This document shows, in pieces, positions 15,410 to 24,657 of a stretch of 64,000 nucleotides of DNA. Position 1 is the stretch's first letter. Every line of letters starts with the position of its first letter. Both the position numbers and the translations under genes were made by a program. The DNA is from a bacterium C-53 (GTDB lineage Bacteria > Bacillota > Clostridia > Lachnospirales > Lachnospiraceae), in assembly GCA_003612525.1 (NCBI GenBank), contig RAZD01000006.1, forward strand, positions 1-64,000, read 5' to 3'. Below the pieces are notes generated by a model, which made no database searches, was not told where the DNA came from, and saw nothing but the letters and a program-made list of their open reading frames with translations.

Positions 15410-16162
15410 TTACATGATTTCAAGCCCGCAAATCCGGTATCTCACAAGAGTCAGCCCATGTGCAGGCGCCGTCGGTCCGGCCGCCCCTCTGTCGCATGCA
15501 AGAAGTATGTCCCTCATCTTCTCCGGAGGGTAAAATCCCTGTCCGATCTCCAGCAATGTTCCGGCTATAATCCGCACCATATTATACAGAAATCCTTTCC
15601 CTGATACGCGAATCGTGATCTCACTTCCGTTTCGCTCTACTGTCAAATCCGTGATCTCACGCACTGTACTCTCCGCCTCGCTTTTCACACTGCAAAAGCT
15701 TTTGAAATCATGAACGCCAATCAGGAATTCTGCTCCCCGCTGCATTTGCGACTCGTCAAGCGCATAATAAGTAAAATACGAATACAACCGTCGTGTCGGC
15801 ATCGGAAAACGATCATTAAAAATCACATATTCGTATGTCTTCTCCGATTCAACGCGACGTGGGTGAAAGTCAGGAGCCACTTCCATAGAACGTCGAATGC
15901 GAATGTCCTCAGGAAGACGCTGATTCAACGCATACGATATCTTTTCCGCCGGAATTCTCGATGACGTATCAAATACTGCCAGATTGCAAAGGGCATGGAC
16001 TCCCGCATCCGTACGGCTTGCGCCGATTACCGCAACAGGTTCTGATAACAGTTCCGTTAAATGGTGATTCAGCTGTGCCTCAATTGTATCTCCATTCGGC
16101 TGAATCTGCCAGCCGTGATAGCGCGTTCCATCATATGCCGTGACAAGAAGCACCCTTTTCAT
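15410..16162 (-). CDS. truA: tRNA pseudouridine(38-40) synthase TruA
   Basis: 250 residues. It has the opening VTAYDGTRYHGWQIQP, the catalytic-aspartate motif 'ASRTDAGVHA' and the C-terminal 'GKGFLYNMVRIIAGTL' typical of TruA, which modifies uridines 38-40 of the anticodon arm. The ATG at 16160-16162 overlaps the ecfT stop as TGATG, so an earlier in-frame start is rejected. It forms the tail of the ecfA1-ecfA2-ecfT-truA transcription unit, a common Firmicutes arrangement. Confidence 0.97.
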   Translation of the reverse strand: MKRVLLVTAYDGTRYHGWQIQPNGDTIEAQLNHHLTELLSEPVAVIGASRTDAGVHALCNLAVFDTSSRIPAEKISYALNQRLPEDIRIRRSMEVAPDFHPRRVESEKTYEYVIFNDRFPMPTRRLYSYFTYYALDESQMQRGAEFLIGVHDFKSFCSVKSEAESTVREITDLTVERNGSEITIRVSGKGFLYNMVRIIAGTLLEIGQGFYPPEKMRDILLACDRGAAGPTAPAHGLTLVRYRICGLEIM

Positions 16163-16968
16163 CAGAACGGCCCCCATTTTCCGGCTGCAATGATGGCAGC
16201 AAGATACAGGAACAGAGTCCCATATGCACAGTAATCCCGTCTGTGGTACATAAGGGGCTTCATTTTTGTGCGCCCCTCACCGCCACGGTAACACCTTGCC
16301 TCCATCGCCATCGCAAGATCATTGGCTCTCCTGAATGCTGATATAAAAAGCGGTACAAGCAAGGGCACGAGATTTCTCGCTTTCTGTATGAGATTCCCGC
16401 TTTCAAAATCAGCGCCTCGCGCCATCTGCGCCTTCATAATCTTATCGGTCTCCTCAAGCAGAATCGGGATAAACCGCAGTGCAATAGACATCATCATCGC
16501 CACTTCATGCACCGGGACTTTTACGACACTCAGCGGCTTTAACAGTTTTTCCATACCATCCGTCAGATTATTTGGCGTCGTCGTGAGCGTCATCAGAGAA
16601 GAGCCGATGATCAGATAGGTCAAACGAAGAATCATATAGCCGGACGCCTCCACACCCTGCCTCGTAATTTTCAATCTCCAGAACTGTACGAGAATATCAC
16701 CCGGCGTCAGAAACAGATTAAAAGCTACCGTAATTGTCATTAGTATGACAATGCTCTTCATCCCCTTTGTTATAAATCGAAACGGCACCTTCGAAATATG
16801 GATTACGGCAAACAGAAAAACGGTTGCCACAGCATAGGCCGACAGACTTCTGAATAAAAATAATGAAATAATATAGCAGATTGTCCCAATCAGCTTCACC
16901 CGGGGGTCCATCTTATGAATCGGCGAATCTGCCTGATAATATTGTCCTAATGTAATATCTCTGATCAT
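16162..16968 (-). CDS. ecfT: ECF transporter transmembrane component EcfT
   Basis: 268 residues with about five to six hydrophobic helices. Two cytosolic Ala-Arg-Gly-type motifs, 'MARGADFE' and 'EARCYRGGEGR', are the coupling helices that grip the two ATPases. EcfT forms the shared energy-coupling module for vitamin and metal uptake through exchangeable S components, none of which is encoded nearby. The start overlaps the end of ecfA2 by 4 bp. Confidence 0.96.
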   Translation of the reverse strand: MIRDITLGQYYQADSPIHKMDPRVKLIGTICYIISLFLFRSLSAYAVATVFLFAVIHISKVPFRFITKGMKSIVILMTITVAFNLFLTPGDILVQFWRLKITRQGVEASGYMILRLTYLIIGSSLMTLTTTPNNLTDGMEKLLKPLSVVKVPVHEVAMMMSIALRFIPILLEETDKIMKAQMARGADFESGNLIQKARNLVPLLVPLFISAFRRANDLAMAMEARCYRGGEGRTKMKPLMYHRRDYCAYGTLFLYLAAIIAAGKWGPF

Positions 16969-17813
16969 CTTACAAATCCTTTTAAAATCTCGTCCTTTGC
17001 CTCTTCAATCGTAGTTGCCAGAGGATTTACCGCAAATCCCTTTTCCTTTAAAGCATGCATAATATAAGTTACCTGAGGGGCCGCAAGACCGACAGCTTCC
17101 AGCTCTCTGTAACGTCCAAAAACCTCCCGCGGTATATCATCCATCAAAACAGAGCCTTTGCTCATTACTATAATACGGTCCACATAATTAGCCACATCCT
17201 CCATACTATGCGATACCAGAAGAATTGAAATGTTGTTTTCATCCCTGAGTTTCCTTATCAGTCCCAGAATTTCATCACGGCCCTTTGGGTCAAGCCCCGC
17301 TGTCGGCTCATCTAAAATCAAAACCTCAGGTTTCATGGCAAGCACACCTGCTATCGCCACACGCCGTTTCTGACCGCCGGATAAATCAAATGGTGACTGA
17401 TAGAAATATTCCTCTGAAAGACCAACCTGTTTCAGTGCATCAAAAGCCCGAAGTTCCGCTTCGTTTTTTGTCAGTCCCAGGTTCTTTGGCCCAAAACAGA
17501 CATCCGTGAATACATCTACCTCAAAAAGCTGATGCTCCGGATACTGGAATACGAGTCCCACCTTGCTTCTGTGTTCCTTCATATTATAATCTTTCTCATA
17601 AATGTCCGTGCCATTATAGTAGATCTCTCCGCTCGTTGCCCTGAGAAGTCCGTTCAAATGCTGCACAAGCGTAGATTTGCCGGAACCCGTATGACCAATC
17701 AGTCCAATAAATTCGCCGTCATTGATCTTTATGTTCACATCATTCAAAGCCCTGATTTCATCAGAAGTCTCTTCACTGTATACATAGCTTACATGATTTA
17801 AGATAATTCCCAT
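16965..17813 (-). CDS. ecfA2: ECF transporter ATPase EcfA2
   Basis: 282 residues. ABC ATPase with Walker [10 protein letters not shown]-loop [10 protein letters not shown], signature [13 protein letters not shown], Walker B VLILDEPT and the switch histidine in LVSHSMED. The C-terminal extension after the switch is typical of EcfA proteins. It pairs with EcfA1 as a heterodimer under EcfT. The gene overlaps both neighbours by a few bases, indicating coupled translation. Confidence 0.96.
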   Translation of the reverse strand: MGIILNHVSYVYSEETSDEIRALNDVNIKINDGEFIGLIGHTGSGKSTLVQHLNGLLRATSGEIYYNGTDIYEKDYNMKEHRSKVGLVFQYPEHQLFEVDVFTDVCFGPKNLGLTKNEAELRAFDALKQVGLSEEYFYQSPFDLSGGQKRRVAIAGVLAMKPEVLILDEPTAGLDPKGRDEILGLIRKLRDENNISILLVSHSMEDVANYVDRIIVMSKGSVLMDDIPREVFGRYRELEAVGLAAPQVTYIMHALKEKGFAVNPLATTIEEAKDEILKGFVR

Positions 17814-18649
17814 AATTCTTTTACCAATTCCTCCGTATTCAGGATACCATCCGGCAAATGCAGCCCGGCCTTCTTTAATTCGTATGCCAGAAGCGTTACT
17901 TGAGGGACATCAAGCCGCAGCTCCTTCAGCTCCTCCACTCTGGAAAAAATCTCCCTCGGCGTTCCCTGCATTACGACTTTTCCCTTGTCCATTACGAAGA
18001 CCTTATCCGCATGTATTACTTCATCCATATAATGAGTGATTAAGATGACCGTAACTTTCTCCACATCATTTAATGCACGCGCCGCACGTATCACCTCTTT
18101 ACGTCCATTTGGATCAAGCATCGCCGTAGGTTCATCCATAATAATGCACTTCGGATGCATTGCAACGACACCTGCTATCGCCACTCTCTGCTTCTGCCCT
18201 CCGGAAAGACGGTTGGGTGAATGCTTGCGGTATTCATACATACCCACTGCTTTAAGGCTTTCTCCCACGCGCTCCCATATCTCATCCGTCGGCACGCCCA
18301 TATTCTCTGGCCCGAATCCAACATCTTCTTCCACGATGCTTCCGATAATTTGATTATCCGGATTTTGGAATACCATCCCGGCACTCTGACGGATGTCCCA
18401 CGTATTTGCAGCGTCTGCCGTATCCTTTCCATCCACCCAGAGTGTGCCTTCCGTCGGATAGAGAAGAGCGTTCATATGTTTTGCAAGTGTAGATTTCCCA
18501 GAGCCGTTATGCCCCAGAATCGCAATAAACTCGCCTTTTTCGATGTCAAGGCTTACATCATCCACTGCGCGGGTAATCCCCTCCACATTGCCTTCCTCAT
18601 CACGTCTTATATATTCAAATACGATGTCTTTCGCTTTAATAATTCCCAT
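17798..18649 (-). CDS. ecfA1: ECF transporter ATPase EcfA1
   Basis: 283 residues. Walker [10 protein letters not shown]-loop FQNPDNQI, signature [13 protein letters not shown], Walker B CIIMDEPT and the switch LITHYMDE are all intact. It is the first gene of the ECF-truA unit and has its own promoter. The ATG at 18647-18649 follows GAGG; the longer frame upstream is rejected because it lacks a ribosome site. Confidence 0.96.
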   Translation of the reverse strand: MGIIKAKDIVFEYIRRDEEGNVEGITRAVDDVSLDIEKGEFIAILGHNGSGKSTLAKHMNALLYPTEGTLWVDGKDTADAANTWDIRQSAGMVFQNPDNQIIGSIVEEDVGFGPENMGVPTDEIWERVGESLKAVGMYEYRKHSPNRLSGGQKQRVAIAGVVAMHPKCIIMDEPTAMLDPNGRKEVIRAARALNDVEKVTVILITHYMDEVIHADKVFVMDKGKVVMQGTPREIFSRVEELKELRLDVPQVTLLAYELKKAGLHLPDGILNTEELVKELWELS

Positions 18650-18690
18650 ATTTAACCTCGTTATGTCAACAGATTGCACATGTCTTTCCT

Positions 18691-18719
18691 ATTTTATCCG
18701 TTTTCTATGGCAATTGCAA
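18691..18719 (-). promoter_or_regulatory. Sigma-A promoter of the ecf-truA operon
   Basis: TTGCAA (18714-18719) and TAAAAT (18691-18696) on the minus strand are 17 nt apart, about 40 nt upstream of the ecfA1 start. Confidence 0.8.
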
Positions 18720-18737
18720 GAAAAGCGCCGGATTTTA

Positions 18738-18766
18738 TTGAGAAATGAGAAATTCTTTCTTATAAT
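18738..18766 (+). promoter_or_regulatory. Sigma-A promoter of the M15 peptidase gene
   Basis: TTGAGA (18738-18743) and TATAAT (18761-18766) are 17 nt apart on the plus strand, divergent from the ecf promoter. The transcript would begin inside the 5' arm of the long hairpin described next. Confidence 0.8.
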
Positions 18767-18767
18767 A

Positions 18768-18866
18768 GTGTGAGAAGAACTTCTAGAGACGTCCCACGAA
18801 GAGTGGGACGCCAAGAAGTTCTATGTCTCACACAAAAGGACGCTTTAAAATCAGCGTTCTTCTTTA
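18768..18866 (+). ncRNA. Candidate leader RNA: long hairpin followed by terminator-like hairpin
   Basis: Immediately after the promoter, GTGTGAGA (18768) pairs with TCTCACAC (ending 18833), enclosing AGAACTTCT/AGAAGTTCT and GTCCCAC/GTGGGAC. A second 9-bp stem, AAGGACGCT (18836-18844) with AGCGTTCTT (18853-18861), follows at once and runs into TCTTTAT. The arrangement resembles an attenuator or a short stable RNA ahead of the peptidase gene. No known riboswitch class is recognised. Confidence 0.5.
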
Positions 18867-18906
18867 TGGATTTGTATCGCGGCAAAACCGCAGCATGGAG
18901 GTTAGA

Positions 18907-19818
18907 ATGAAACAAAAAATAGTTGTACTTCTTTTATGCACCTGTATCTTCACGGGCTGTGGAAAACAAAATGACAGCTTTGAACCTGTAATGATTCTAA
19001 GTGAAGAACCGGAACAAGTTTCCCCGAATATCATAGAGGAAACACCCGTCAGTCAGGAAGTTGCTTCCGAACCGGAGCTCCCGACTCCTGAAACTGTTTC
19101 CGAATCCGGCGTAAACCCTGAGCCCGCAACAGAAACAGAGGAGCCAGACAATACGCCAGTCAGCCCTTCAGCTGACTCTGTTCCTGAGGAAGAATCCCTG
19201 CCGGAAAGTGAAGAAGAAATGAATTCAGAACGCGTAACCTATCAGGACGGCTTCTATTACGAACCGCTCTCAGATAATGTAAAAGCACGAATTACCGGTC
19301 TTTCCTACCCCTCAGACTGCCCTGTACCTTATGATGATCTCAGGTACATAAGCGTTCTTTACTGTGACTTTAACAATACAGTGCAAACAGGAGAAATTAT
19401 CTGCAATCAGTCGATTGCACAGGATATTGTGGAAATCTTTTACGAATTGTATCAGGCTTCCTATCCTATCGAAAAGATACGTCTGATCGATGAGTATAAT
19501 GCGGATGATGATCTCTCATGCCAGGACAATAATACGTCCAGCTTCTGTTACCGTACAGTGGCCGGAAGCAAAAAGCTGTCCAAACATGCGCAGGGACTTG
19601 CAATTGACATTAATCCGTTCTACAACCCTTATATTACTTACCCAAACGGAGTCCCGACCATTAAATTACAGGACACTGCTGTCTATGCAGACCGCAGCGC
19701 TGATTTTATCGCCAAAATAGACCACAATGATCTGGCGTACAAACTATTTACTGCACATGGTTTCACATGGGGCGGAGACTGGAACTCCGTAAAAGATTAT
19801 CAGCATTTTCAGAAATAA
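18907..19818 (+). CDS. M15-family metallopeptidase lipoprotein (VanY/Ldc-like)
   Basis: 303 residues. A lipobox (FTGC, Cys19) follows a hydrophobic signal, then a long acidic Pro/Glu-rich spacer (about residues 25-110). The C-terminal peptidase domain carries zinc ligands in 'KHAQGLAIDINPFYN' and 'GGDWNSVKDYQHF'. Such enzymes trim peptidoglycan stem peptides at the cell surface; whether it is a DD-carboxypeptidase or an L-Ala-D-Glu peptidase cannot be told. ATG 18907 follows GGAGG, so the longer frame from 18823 is rejected. Confidence 0.9.
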   Translation: MKQKIVVLLLCTCIFTGCGKQNDSFEPVMILSEEPEQVSPNIIEETPVSQEVASEPELPTPETVSESGVNPEPATETEEPDNTPVSPSADSVPEEESLPESEEEMNSERVTYQDGFYYEPLSDNVKARITGLSYPSDCPVPYDDLRYISVLYCDFNNTVQTGEIICNQSIAQDIVEIFYELYQASYPIEKIRLIDEYNADDDLSCQDNNTSSFCYRTVAGSKKLSKHAQGLAIDINPFYNPYITYPNGVPTIKLQDTAVYADRSADFIAKIDHNDLAYKLFTAHGFTWGGDWNSVKDYQHFQK

Positions 19819-19820
19819 AG

Positions 19821-19854
19821 AAAAGAGCGGCCGTTCACTGGCCGCCCTTTTCTT
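19821..19854. terminator. Bidirectional terminator between the M15 gene and rplQ
   Basis: GCGGCC (19827-19832) and GGCCGC (19840-19845) form a stem flanked by AAAAGA and TTTTCTTT tracts, which read as U-tracts on both strands. It serves the two convergent genes. Confidence 0.9.
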
Positions 19855-19866
19855 TATTCTATTTAC

Positions 19867-20403
19867 CTACACTAACTCAAGAAGCACTTCCATTGCCGCA
19901 TCACCTTTACGCGGTCCAATTTTAACAATTCTTGTATAGCCACCGTGACGCTCTGCATACTTCGGAGCAATTTCATCAAATAATTTTGCTGCGAGATCAA
20001 CCTGCTTTGTATTTCTTTTTCTTCCCGCTGCTTCTGCCGGAACTTCTTTCACAGGATAAAGAACACTCAGCATCTTTCTCCTTACATGAAGTCTGGAAGG
20101 AAGATCTTTTTTAATTTCCTTCTCCACTTCGTCGTAAACGGTAACTTTCTTTCCGTCTACTACTTCTTTGACTCTCTTGCCATCTTTATCTTTACGCGCA
20201 ACTTTTGCCTTTACAGTTACTGTTTCAAAGTTGTCCTTTTCCTTTACAGCCATGGCAATCAGGCCTTCCGCAATCTTTCTTACTTCTTTTGCCTTTGCCT
20301 CAGTCGTAACGATCTTTCCGTGTAAAATCAGAGCAGTTACCTGGCTTCTCAACAATGCCTTTCTCTGATCAGATGTTCTTCCTAATTTTCTGTATTTTGC
20401 CAT
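19867..20403 (-). CDS. rplQ: 50S ribosomal protein L17 (bL17), with internal insertion
   Basis: 178 residues, longer than the usual 115-130. The N-terminus KYRKLGRTSDQRKALLRSQ and the C-terminal 'GGYTRIVKIGPRKGDAA' are canonical. Between them lies an extra charged segment (about residues 65-115, KDKDGKRVKEVVDGKK... ). The protein sits on the large subunit near the exit tunnel. The ATG at 20401-20403 follows AAGGAG; a longer frame is rejected. It is the last gene of the ribosomal operon. Confidence 0.96.
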   Translation of the reverse strand: MAKYRKLGRTSDQRKALLRSQVTALILHGKIVTTEAKAKEVRKIAEGLIAMAVKEKDNFETVTVKAKVARKDKDGKRVKEVVDGKKVTVYDEVEKEIKKDLPSRLHVRRKMLSVLYPVKEVPAEAAGRKRNTKQVDLAAKLFDEIAPKYAERHGGYTRIVKIGPRKGDAAMEVLLELV

Positions 20404-20449
20404 TTTAAATCTCCTTACTTCAGGAGCATCTTTCTCCTGATTAATGGAA

Positions 20450-20541
20450 TACGCGGCCACGCTCATCGGTCTTACTTACCGCATATATTTACATGTTCCA
20501 TTAATGGACGGATCCTGCGCACTCGTTGGTCTTACCGCAGG
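20450..20541 (-). repeat. Two tandem hairpins with the same loop motif between rpoA and rplQ
   Basis: Read on the minus strand, hairpin A (20541-20514) is CCTGCG...CGCAGG and hairpin B (20485-20450) is TATGCGG...CCGCGTA. Both loops contain GTAAGACC-R-A-Y-GAG-Y-G, so the second looks like a duplicated, diverged copy of the first. They lie in the 158-nt gap before rplQ and may be an L17-type regulatory element or RNA-processing sites. Confidence 0.5.
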
Positions 20542-20561
20542 AACCATACATCACATTATTT

Positions 20562-21521
20562 CTAACCTTCATCGCTGGGATTCAGCTGCAATCCCAGTTC
20601 TTTCAGTTTCGCCAGCACTTCCTCCAAAGACTTGCGTCCAAGATTCCGTACTTTCATCATGTCCTCGGAAGTTCTGTTTGTAAGCTCCTCCACCGTATTG
20701 ATTCCGGCTCTCTTCAAACAGTTATAAGAACGAACAGATAACTCTAATTCGTCAATATTCATCTCAAGAACTTTTTCCTTTTCATTATCTTCCTTCTCGA
20801 TCATAACTTCTGCATTCTTTGCATTCTCCGACAGATCAATGAAAAGGCTTAAGTGCTCGCTCAATACTTTCGCTGCCAAGCTGACCGCTTCATCAGGAAG
20901 CAGCGTACCATTCGTATATACGTCTAATGTAAGCTTATCGAAATCGGTAATCTGGCCAACACGTGTATTCTCTACATTCATATTGACACGTTCTACAGGT
21001 GTATAAATAGAATCCACCGCAATAACTCCGATTGGCAAATCGTCGTCTTTGTTTTTTTCGGCACTAATGTATCCTCTGCCCTTTGTAATCGTAAGCTCCA
21101 TATAGAGCTTGCTTCCTGCACCACTCAAAGTAGCAATCTTTAAATCAGGATTCATAATTTCAATGTCCTGATCTACCTGAATATCCGCTGCCGTGACAAC
21201 TTTATCCCCTTCTACCTCAATGTATGCTGTTTTGGGCTCGTTTGTACTACTGTTGTTCTTAATAGCCAGACTTTTTATATTCATAATGATTTCAGCAACA
21301 TCTTCTTTAACACCTGGGATAGAGCTGAATTCATGAAGTACGCCTTCAATCTTGATCTGACTTACCGCAGCACCCGGCAGTGAAGAAAGCATAATTCTTC
21401 TAAGTGAATTGCCGAGGGTGATACCGTAACCTCTCTCAAGAGGCTCTACTACGAATTTGCCGTACCTCTTATCTTCCGAAACATCGGTTATCTCAATCTT
21501 TGGCTTTTCAAACTCAAACAC
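20562..21521 (-). CDS. rpoA: RNA polymerase alpha subunit
   Basis: 319 residues, full length. The N-terminal assembly domain (residues 1-230) has the '[16 protein letters not shown]' signature. The C-terminal domain has '[21 protein letters not shown]' in two halves and '[12 protein letters not shown]', which contacts UP elements and activators. It stands in its normal place between rpsD and rplQ, with AGGAGG before the ATG. Confidence 0.98.
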   Translation of the reverse strand: MFEFEKPKIEITDVSEDKRYGKFVVEPLERGYGITLGNSLRRIMLSSLPGAAVSQIKIEGVLHEFSSIPGVKEDVAEIIMNIKSLAIKNNSSTNEPKTAYIEVEGDKVVTAADIQVDQDIEIMNPDLKIATLSGAGSKLYMELTITKGRGYISAEKNKDDDLPIGVIAVDSIYTPVERVNMNVENTRVGQITDFDKLTLDVYTNGTLLPDEAVSLAAKVLSEHLSLFIDLSENAKNAEVMIEKEDNEKEKVLEMNIDELELSVRSYNCLKRAGINTVEELTNRTSEDMMKVRNLGRKSLEEVLAKLKELGLQLNPSDEG

Positions 21522-21565
21522 AGTAAAGTACCTCCTTTATACAAAACTAACACCCTTAGTTACAA

Positions 21566-22159
21566 TTATTTGGAATACAACTCGACGATAAGCATCTCAT
21601 CAACCGGAACATCGATTTCTTCTCTGGACGGAAGCGTTTTTACTGTACCTTTCAGGTTTTCCTGATCAGCCTCTAACCATGCCGGAACAAGTCTGTCTCC
21701 TGCTGCATCAAGAATATCTTTGTATCTCTGAGAATTTTTACTCTTTTCTCTGATCTCAACCGCATCCCCTGCTTTTAAAGCATAGGAAGGGATATTCACA
21801 CATTTGCCATTCACAAGCACATGCTTATGATCTACAATCTGTCTTGCTTCTCTTCTCGTTCTCGCAAAACCTAACCGGAAAATTACATTGTCAAGTCTCG
21901 TCTCAAGCATAACCATCAGGTTTGTACCTGTCATACCTTTCATGCGGTCAGCTTTTTTGTAATAATTACGGAAAGGCTTCTCCAATACACCGTAAATGAA
22001 TTTTGCTTTCTGTTTTTCTCTTAACTGAAGTCCGTACTCACTGATTTTTTTATTGGCTCTTTTTAATTCTCTGTTTGACTTTTTACTGATTCCTAAGTAA
22101 ATAGGATCCAAACCAAGGGATCTGCACCTTTTGAGAACAGGAACTCTATTAACTGCCAT
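21566..22159 (-). CDS. rpsD: 30S ribosomal protein S4 (uS4), zinc-free type
   Basis: 197 residues. It carries the S4 RNA-binding motif ([19 protein letters not shown]) and the 'HKHVLVNGK' segment. Only one cysteine occurs near the N-terminus (KRCRSLGL), so the four-Cys zinc knuckle of C+ forms is absent. S4 is a primary 16S-binding protein and a known operon autoregulator. The 149-nt gap upstream contains an ATGCCGT/ATGCGGT hairpin that could be an S4 target. Confidence 0.98.
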   Translation of the reverse strand: MAVNRVPVLKRCRSLGLDPIYLGISKKSNRELKRANKKISEYGLQLREKQKAKFIYGVLEKPFRNYYKKADRMKGMTGTNLMVMLETRLDNVIFRLGFARTRREARQIVDHKHVLVNGKCVNIPSYALKAGDAVEIREKSKNSQRYKDILDAAGDRLVPAWLEADQENLKGTVKTLPSREEIDVPVDEMLIVELYSK

Positions 22160-22308
22160 TACATCTACCTCCTAAACTGTTTACCATTTTTTACATTCAT
22201 ACCCAAGGCATTAAGTAGTTTACAAAGAGCAGTTCTATCCACACTTATAGACAGAAAAACTCTCCTTCATCCCAGCTGCCACACCGCATGGAAACGGCAT
22301 GGTCACAA

Positions 22309-22704
22309 CTAGACTCTCCTACGTTTGGGCGGACGACAACCGTTATGCGGTACCGGTGTCACATCTTTGATGCTGGTTACTTCAAGACCGCACGCCTGAA
22401 GCGCACGAATTGCTGCCTCACGACCTGAACCAGGTCCCTTTACCATAACATCAACTGTCTTTAACCCGTGTACCAACGCTGCTTTTGTCGCAGTTTCCGC
22501 TGCCATCTGAGCTGCATATGGAGTAGATTTCTTTGAACCTCTAAATCCCAGACCACCGGCACTTGCCCATGAAAGAGCGTTACCTTCAGTATCCGTAATT
22601 GTTACGATCGTGTTATTAAAAGATGACTGAATGTGTGCCTGTCCGCGTTCAACGTTTTTTCTTACACGCTTTTTTGTCACTTTTTTGGTAACTTTTTTAG
22701 CCAT
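22309..22704 (-). CDS. rpsK: 30S ribosomal protein S11 (uS11)
   Basis: 131 residues. The basic start ([19 protein letters not shown]) and '[20 protein letters not shown]' are characteristic, and the C-terminal [13 protein letters not shown] is fully conserved. It forms the platform of the small subunit. It follows rpsM in the alpha-operon order rpmJ-rpsM-rpsK-rpsD-rpoA-rplQ. Confidence 0.98.
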   Translation of the reverse strand: MAKKVTKKVTKKRVRKNVERGQAHIQSSFNNTIVTITDTEGNALSWASAGGLGFRGSKKSTPYAAQMAAETATKAALVHGLKTVDVMVKGPGSGREAAIRALQACGLEVTSIKDVTPVPHNGCRPPKRRRV

Positions 22705-22782
22705 TTTAAAACTAACCTACTTTCTCATTAATATTGTTGATATGCTGCATTCAAACGTCCATACAAATCCAAAGTTTTAAAA

Positions 22783-23151
22783 TTATTTCTTCTTATTTGC
22801 AACTGTACGCTTCGGTCCTTTTCTTGTTCTTGCGTTCGTCTTTGTCTTCTGACCGCGAACAGGAAGGCCCTTTCTGTGACGAATTCCGCGATAACATCCG
22901 ATTTCCTGTAATCTCTTGATATTGAGGGCGATCTCTCTTCTTAAATCACCTTCAACCATCTGTGTTTCATCGATTACGGCACGAATTCTATCTACTTCTT
23001 CGTCCGTCAGATCTCTGACACGTGTGTCAGGATTTACTTTAGCTTCCGCTAAAATACGATTGGCACTTGGTCTACCGATTCCGTAGATATAAGTCAAACC
23101 AATCTCAACACGTTTTTCTCTTGGTAAGTCAACACCAGCGATACGAGCCAT
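22783..23151 (-). CDS. rpsM: 30S ribosomal protein S13 (uS13)
   Basis: 122 residues. '[19 protein letters not shown]' opens the protein and the C-terminal '[19 protein letters not shown]'-like block (here [19 protein letters not shown]) ends it. S13 contacts 23S rRNA and P-site tRNA from the small-subunit head. AAGGAGG precedes the ATG at a normal distance; rpmJ lies 17 bp upstream. Confidence 0.98.
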   Translation of the reverse strand: MARIAGVDLPREKRVEIGLTYIYGIGRPSANRILAEAKVNPDTRVRDLTDEEVDRIRAVIDETQMVEGDLRREIALNIKRLQEIGCYRGIRHRKGLPVRGQKTKTNARTRKGPKRTVANKKK

Positions 23152-23168
23152 GTGAGCATTACACCTCC

Positions 23169-23282
23169 TTAACCTTGTCTCTGTTTGTGTTTCGGGTTTT
23201 CACAGATTACTCTGATTTTCCCTTTTCTTTTTATAATTTTGCATTTTTCGCAAATCGGTTTTACCGAAGATCTAACTTTCAT
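23169..23282 (-). CDS. rpmJ: 50S ribosomal protein L36 (bL36), zinc form
   Basis: 37 residues, [17 protein letters not shown] at the start and [10 protein letters not shown] at the end. The CxxC...C...H set binds zinc, marking the C+ form. It is shorter than most gene-calling limits but is clearly real: it sits between infA and rpsM as in other Firmicutes, with AAGGAGG upstream. Confidence 0.97.
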   Translation of the reverse strand: MKVRSSVKPICEKCKIIKRKGKIRVICENPKHKQRQG

Positions 23283-23384
23283 GACAATCCTCCTTACAAG
23301 TTGAATATTGCCGCACTTTTTAGACTCGGTCTGCGAAAAGACCGAGTTATATTATATCATACCTTCCGTATTCTGGCAAGCCCA

Positions 23385-23603
23385 TTATTTATCTCTCCAG
23401 ATAATCCTGCCTTTCGACAAGTCATATGGTGACAATTCAATCGTAACCTTATCACCTGGCAGAATACGAATAAAATTCATTCTTAGCTTTCCACTGATAT
23501 GCGCCAAAACCTGATGTCCGTTTTCCAGTTCTACCTGAAACATGGCATTTGGCAGTTTCTCTACTACAACTCCCTCAATTTCAATTACATCCGCTTTCGA
23601 CAT
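23385..23603 (-). CDS. infA: Translation initiation factor IF-1
   Basis: 72 residues, the standard length, an OB fold starting [13 protein letters not shown] with '[19 protein letters not shown]' in the core. IF-1 occupies the A site during initiation. AAGGAGG precedes its ATG, and the start overlaps the end of the KOW gene by 19 bp, indicating co-transcription with map. Confidence 0.98.
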   Translation of the reverse strand: MSKADVIEIEGVVVEKLPNAMFQVELENGHQVLAHISGKLRMNFIRILPGDKVTIELSPYDLSKGRIIWRDK

Positions 23604-23896
23604 TGTGAATCCTCCTTGTTTTTAGAAGAAAAATGCGAGCACGCTTTCGCGGGCAGAGGATTTTCCTCCTTGTTATACAATTTAATTGCTCTCTTGACTG
23701 CCTCATTCTGATTGCTTATCTCAAACTGCTTTCTATTATAAATCAACTGAACATGCTTTTTTTTCTTCTTTTTCGGATGATCGGTCTTTTTCAGTACACC
23801 ATCCGCTAAATAAACATACTCATCATCTTCATCAATTATGACGTATATTTTCCCTTTGTCATGTCCTGCTTTTGATCTGGCTAAATCACCTGTCAT
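23585..23896 (-). CDS. KOW-domain RNA-binding protein (L14e/L27e-like)
   Basis: 103 residues. A short KOW/SH3-like N-terminus ([19 protein letters not shown]) is followed by a KKKKKK stretch and a charged C-terminus. Genes of this type are regularly found between map and infA in Clostridia and are thought to bind ribosomal RNA; the function is not established. The ATG follows GGAGG and overlaps map by 11 bp. Confidence 0.88.
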   Translation of the reverse strand: MTGDLARSKAGHDKGKIYVIIDEDDEYVYLADGVLKKTDHPKKKKKKHVQLIYNRKQFEISNQNEAVKRAIKLYNKEENPLPAKACSHFSSKNKEDSQCRKRM

Positions 23897-24656
23897 TCAA
23901 TCCTCCGTTGAAGGTCAGGATTTCAGGTTCGCCGTCCGTAATCAATACAGTGTTCTCATAATGAGCGGATAAAGAACCGTCTTTTGTCACTACTGTCCAG
24001 TCATCATCCAACCATTCCACTTCAAAACGTCCCATATTAATCATCGGTTCAATCGCAAGCGTCATACCCGGCCGCAGACGTATACCTCTTCTGATCTGCC
24101 GGAAATTCGGCACCTGAGGGTCCTCATGAAGACTGCTCCCGATTCCATGTCCTACAAGATCTCTTACAATCCCGTAACCAAAGGGTCTGACATAGGCGTC
24201 GATTGCGTTGGAAATGTCAAATAAGTGATATCCCGCCTTCGCATATTTAATACCTTCAAAAAAGCTTTGTTTCGTTACTTCCATAAGTTTTGCGGCAGCG
24301 TCGCTGACCCTGCCGACCGCATGCGTCCTTGCCGCATCAGAATGATAACCTTTATAAATAACTCCGGCATCAAGACTAACAATGTCTCCGTCCTGTAATA
24401 TATGGTTCTTATTGGGAATGCCATGCACAACTTCATCATTCACCGACACACAGATCGAAGCCGGATAACCATGATAATCCAGGAACGACGGAGTGCAGCC
24501 GAAGTCCCTGATTATCTTTTCTCCAAGAGTATCTACATCTTTGGTTGATATTCCCGGTTTTATTGCCTTGCCTAATTCGTCATGAACTTTCTCAAGAATC
24601 CTTCCGGCTTCCCGCATCAGTTCAAGCTCTCTGGCGGATTTTATTGTTACAGCCAT
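23886..24656 (-). CDS. map: Methionine aminopeptidase, type I
   Basis: 256 residues. The metal ligands occur in the family contexts 'SLDAGVIYKGYHSDAART' (two Asp), 'GHGIGSSLHEDPQVPN' (His) and the two downstream glutamates (AIEPM, YENTV). It removes initiator Met co-translationally. The ATG at 24654-24656 follows AGGTG; a GTG three codons earlier is less well placed. It starts just as adk ends. Confidence 0.96.
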   Translation of the reverse strand: MAVTIKSARELELMREAGRILEKVHDELGKAIKPGISTKDVDTLGEKIIRDFGCTPSFLDYHGYPASICVSVNDEVVHGIPNKNHILQDGDIVSLDAGVIYKGYHSDAARTHAVGRVSDAAAKLMEVTKQSFFEGIKYAKAGYHLFDISNAIDAYVRPFGYGIVRDLVGHGIGSSLHEDPQVPNFRQIRRGIRLRPGMTLAIEPMINMGRFEVEWLDDDWTVVTKDGSLSAHYENTVLITDGEPEILTFNGGLNDR

Positions 24657-24657
24657 G

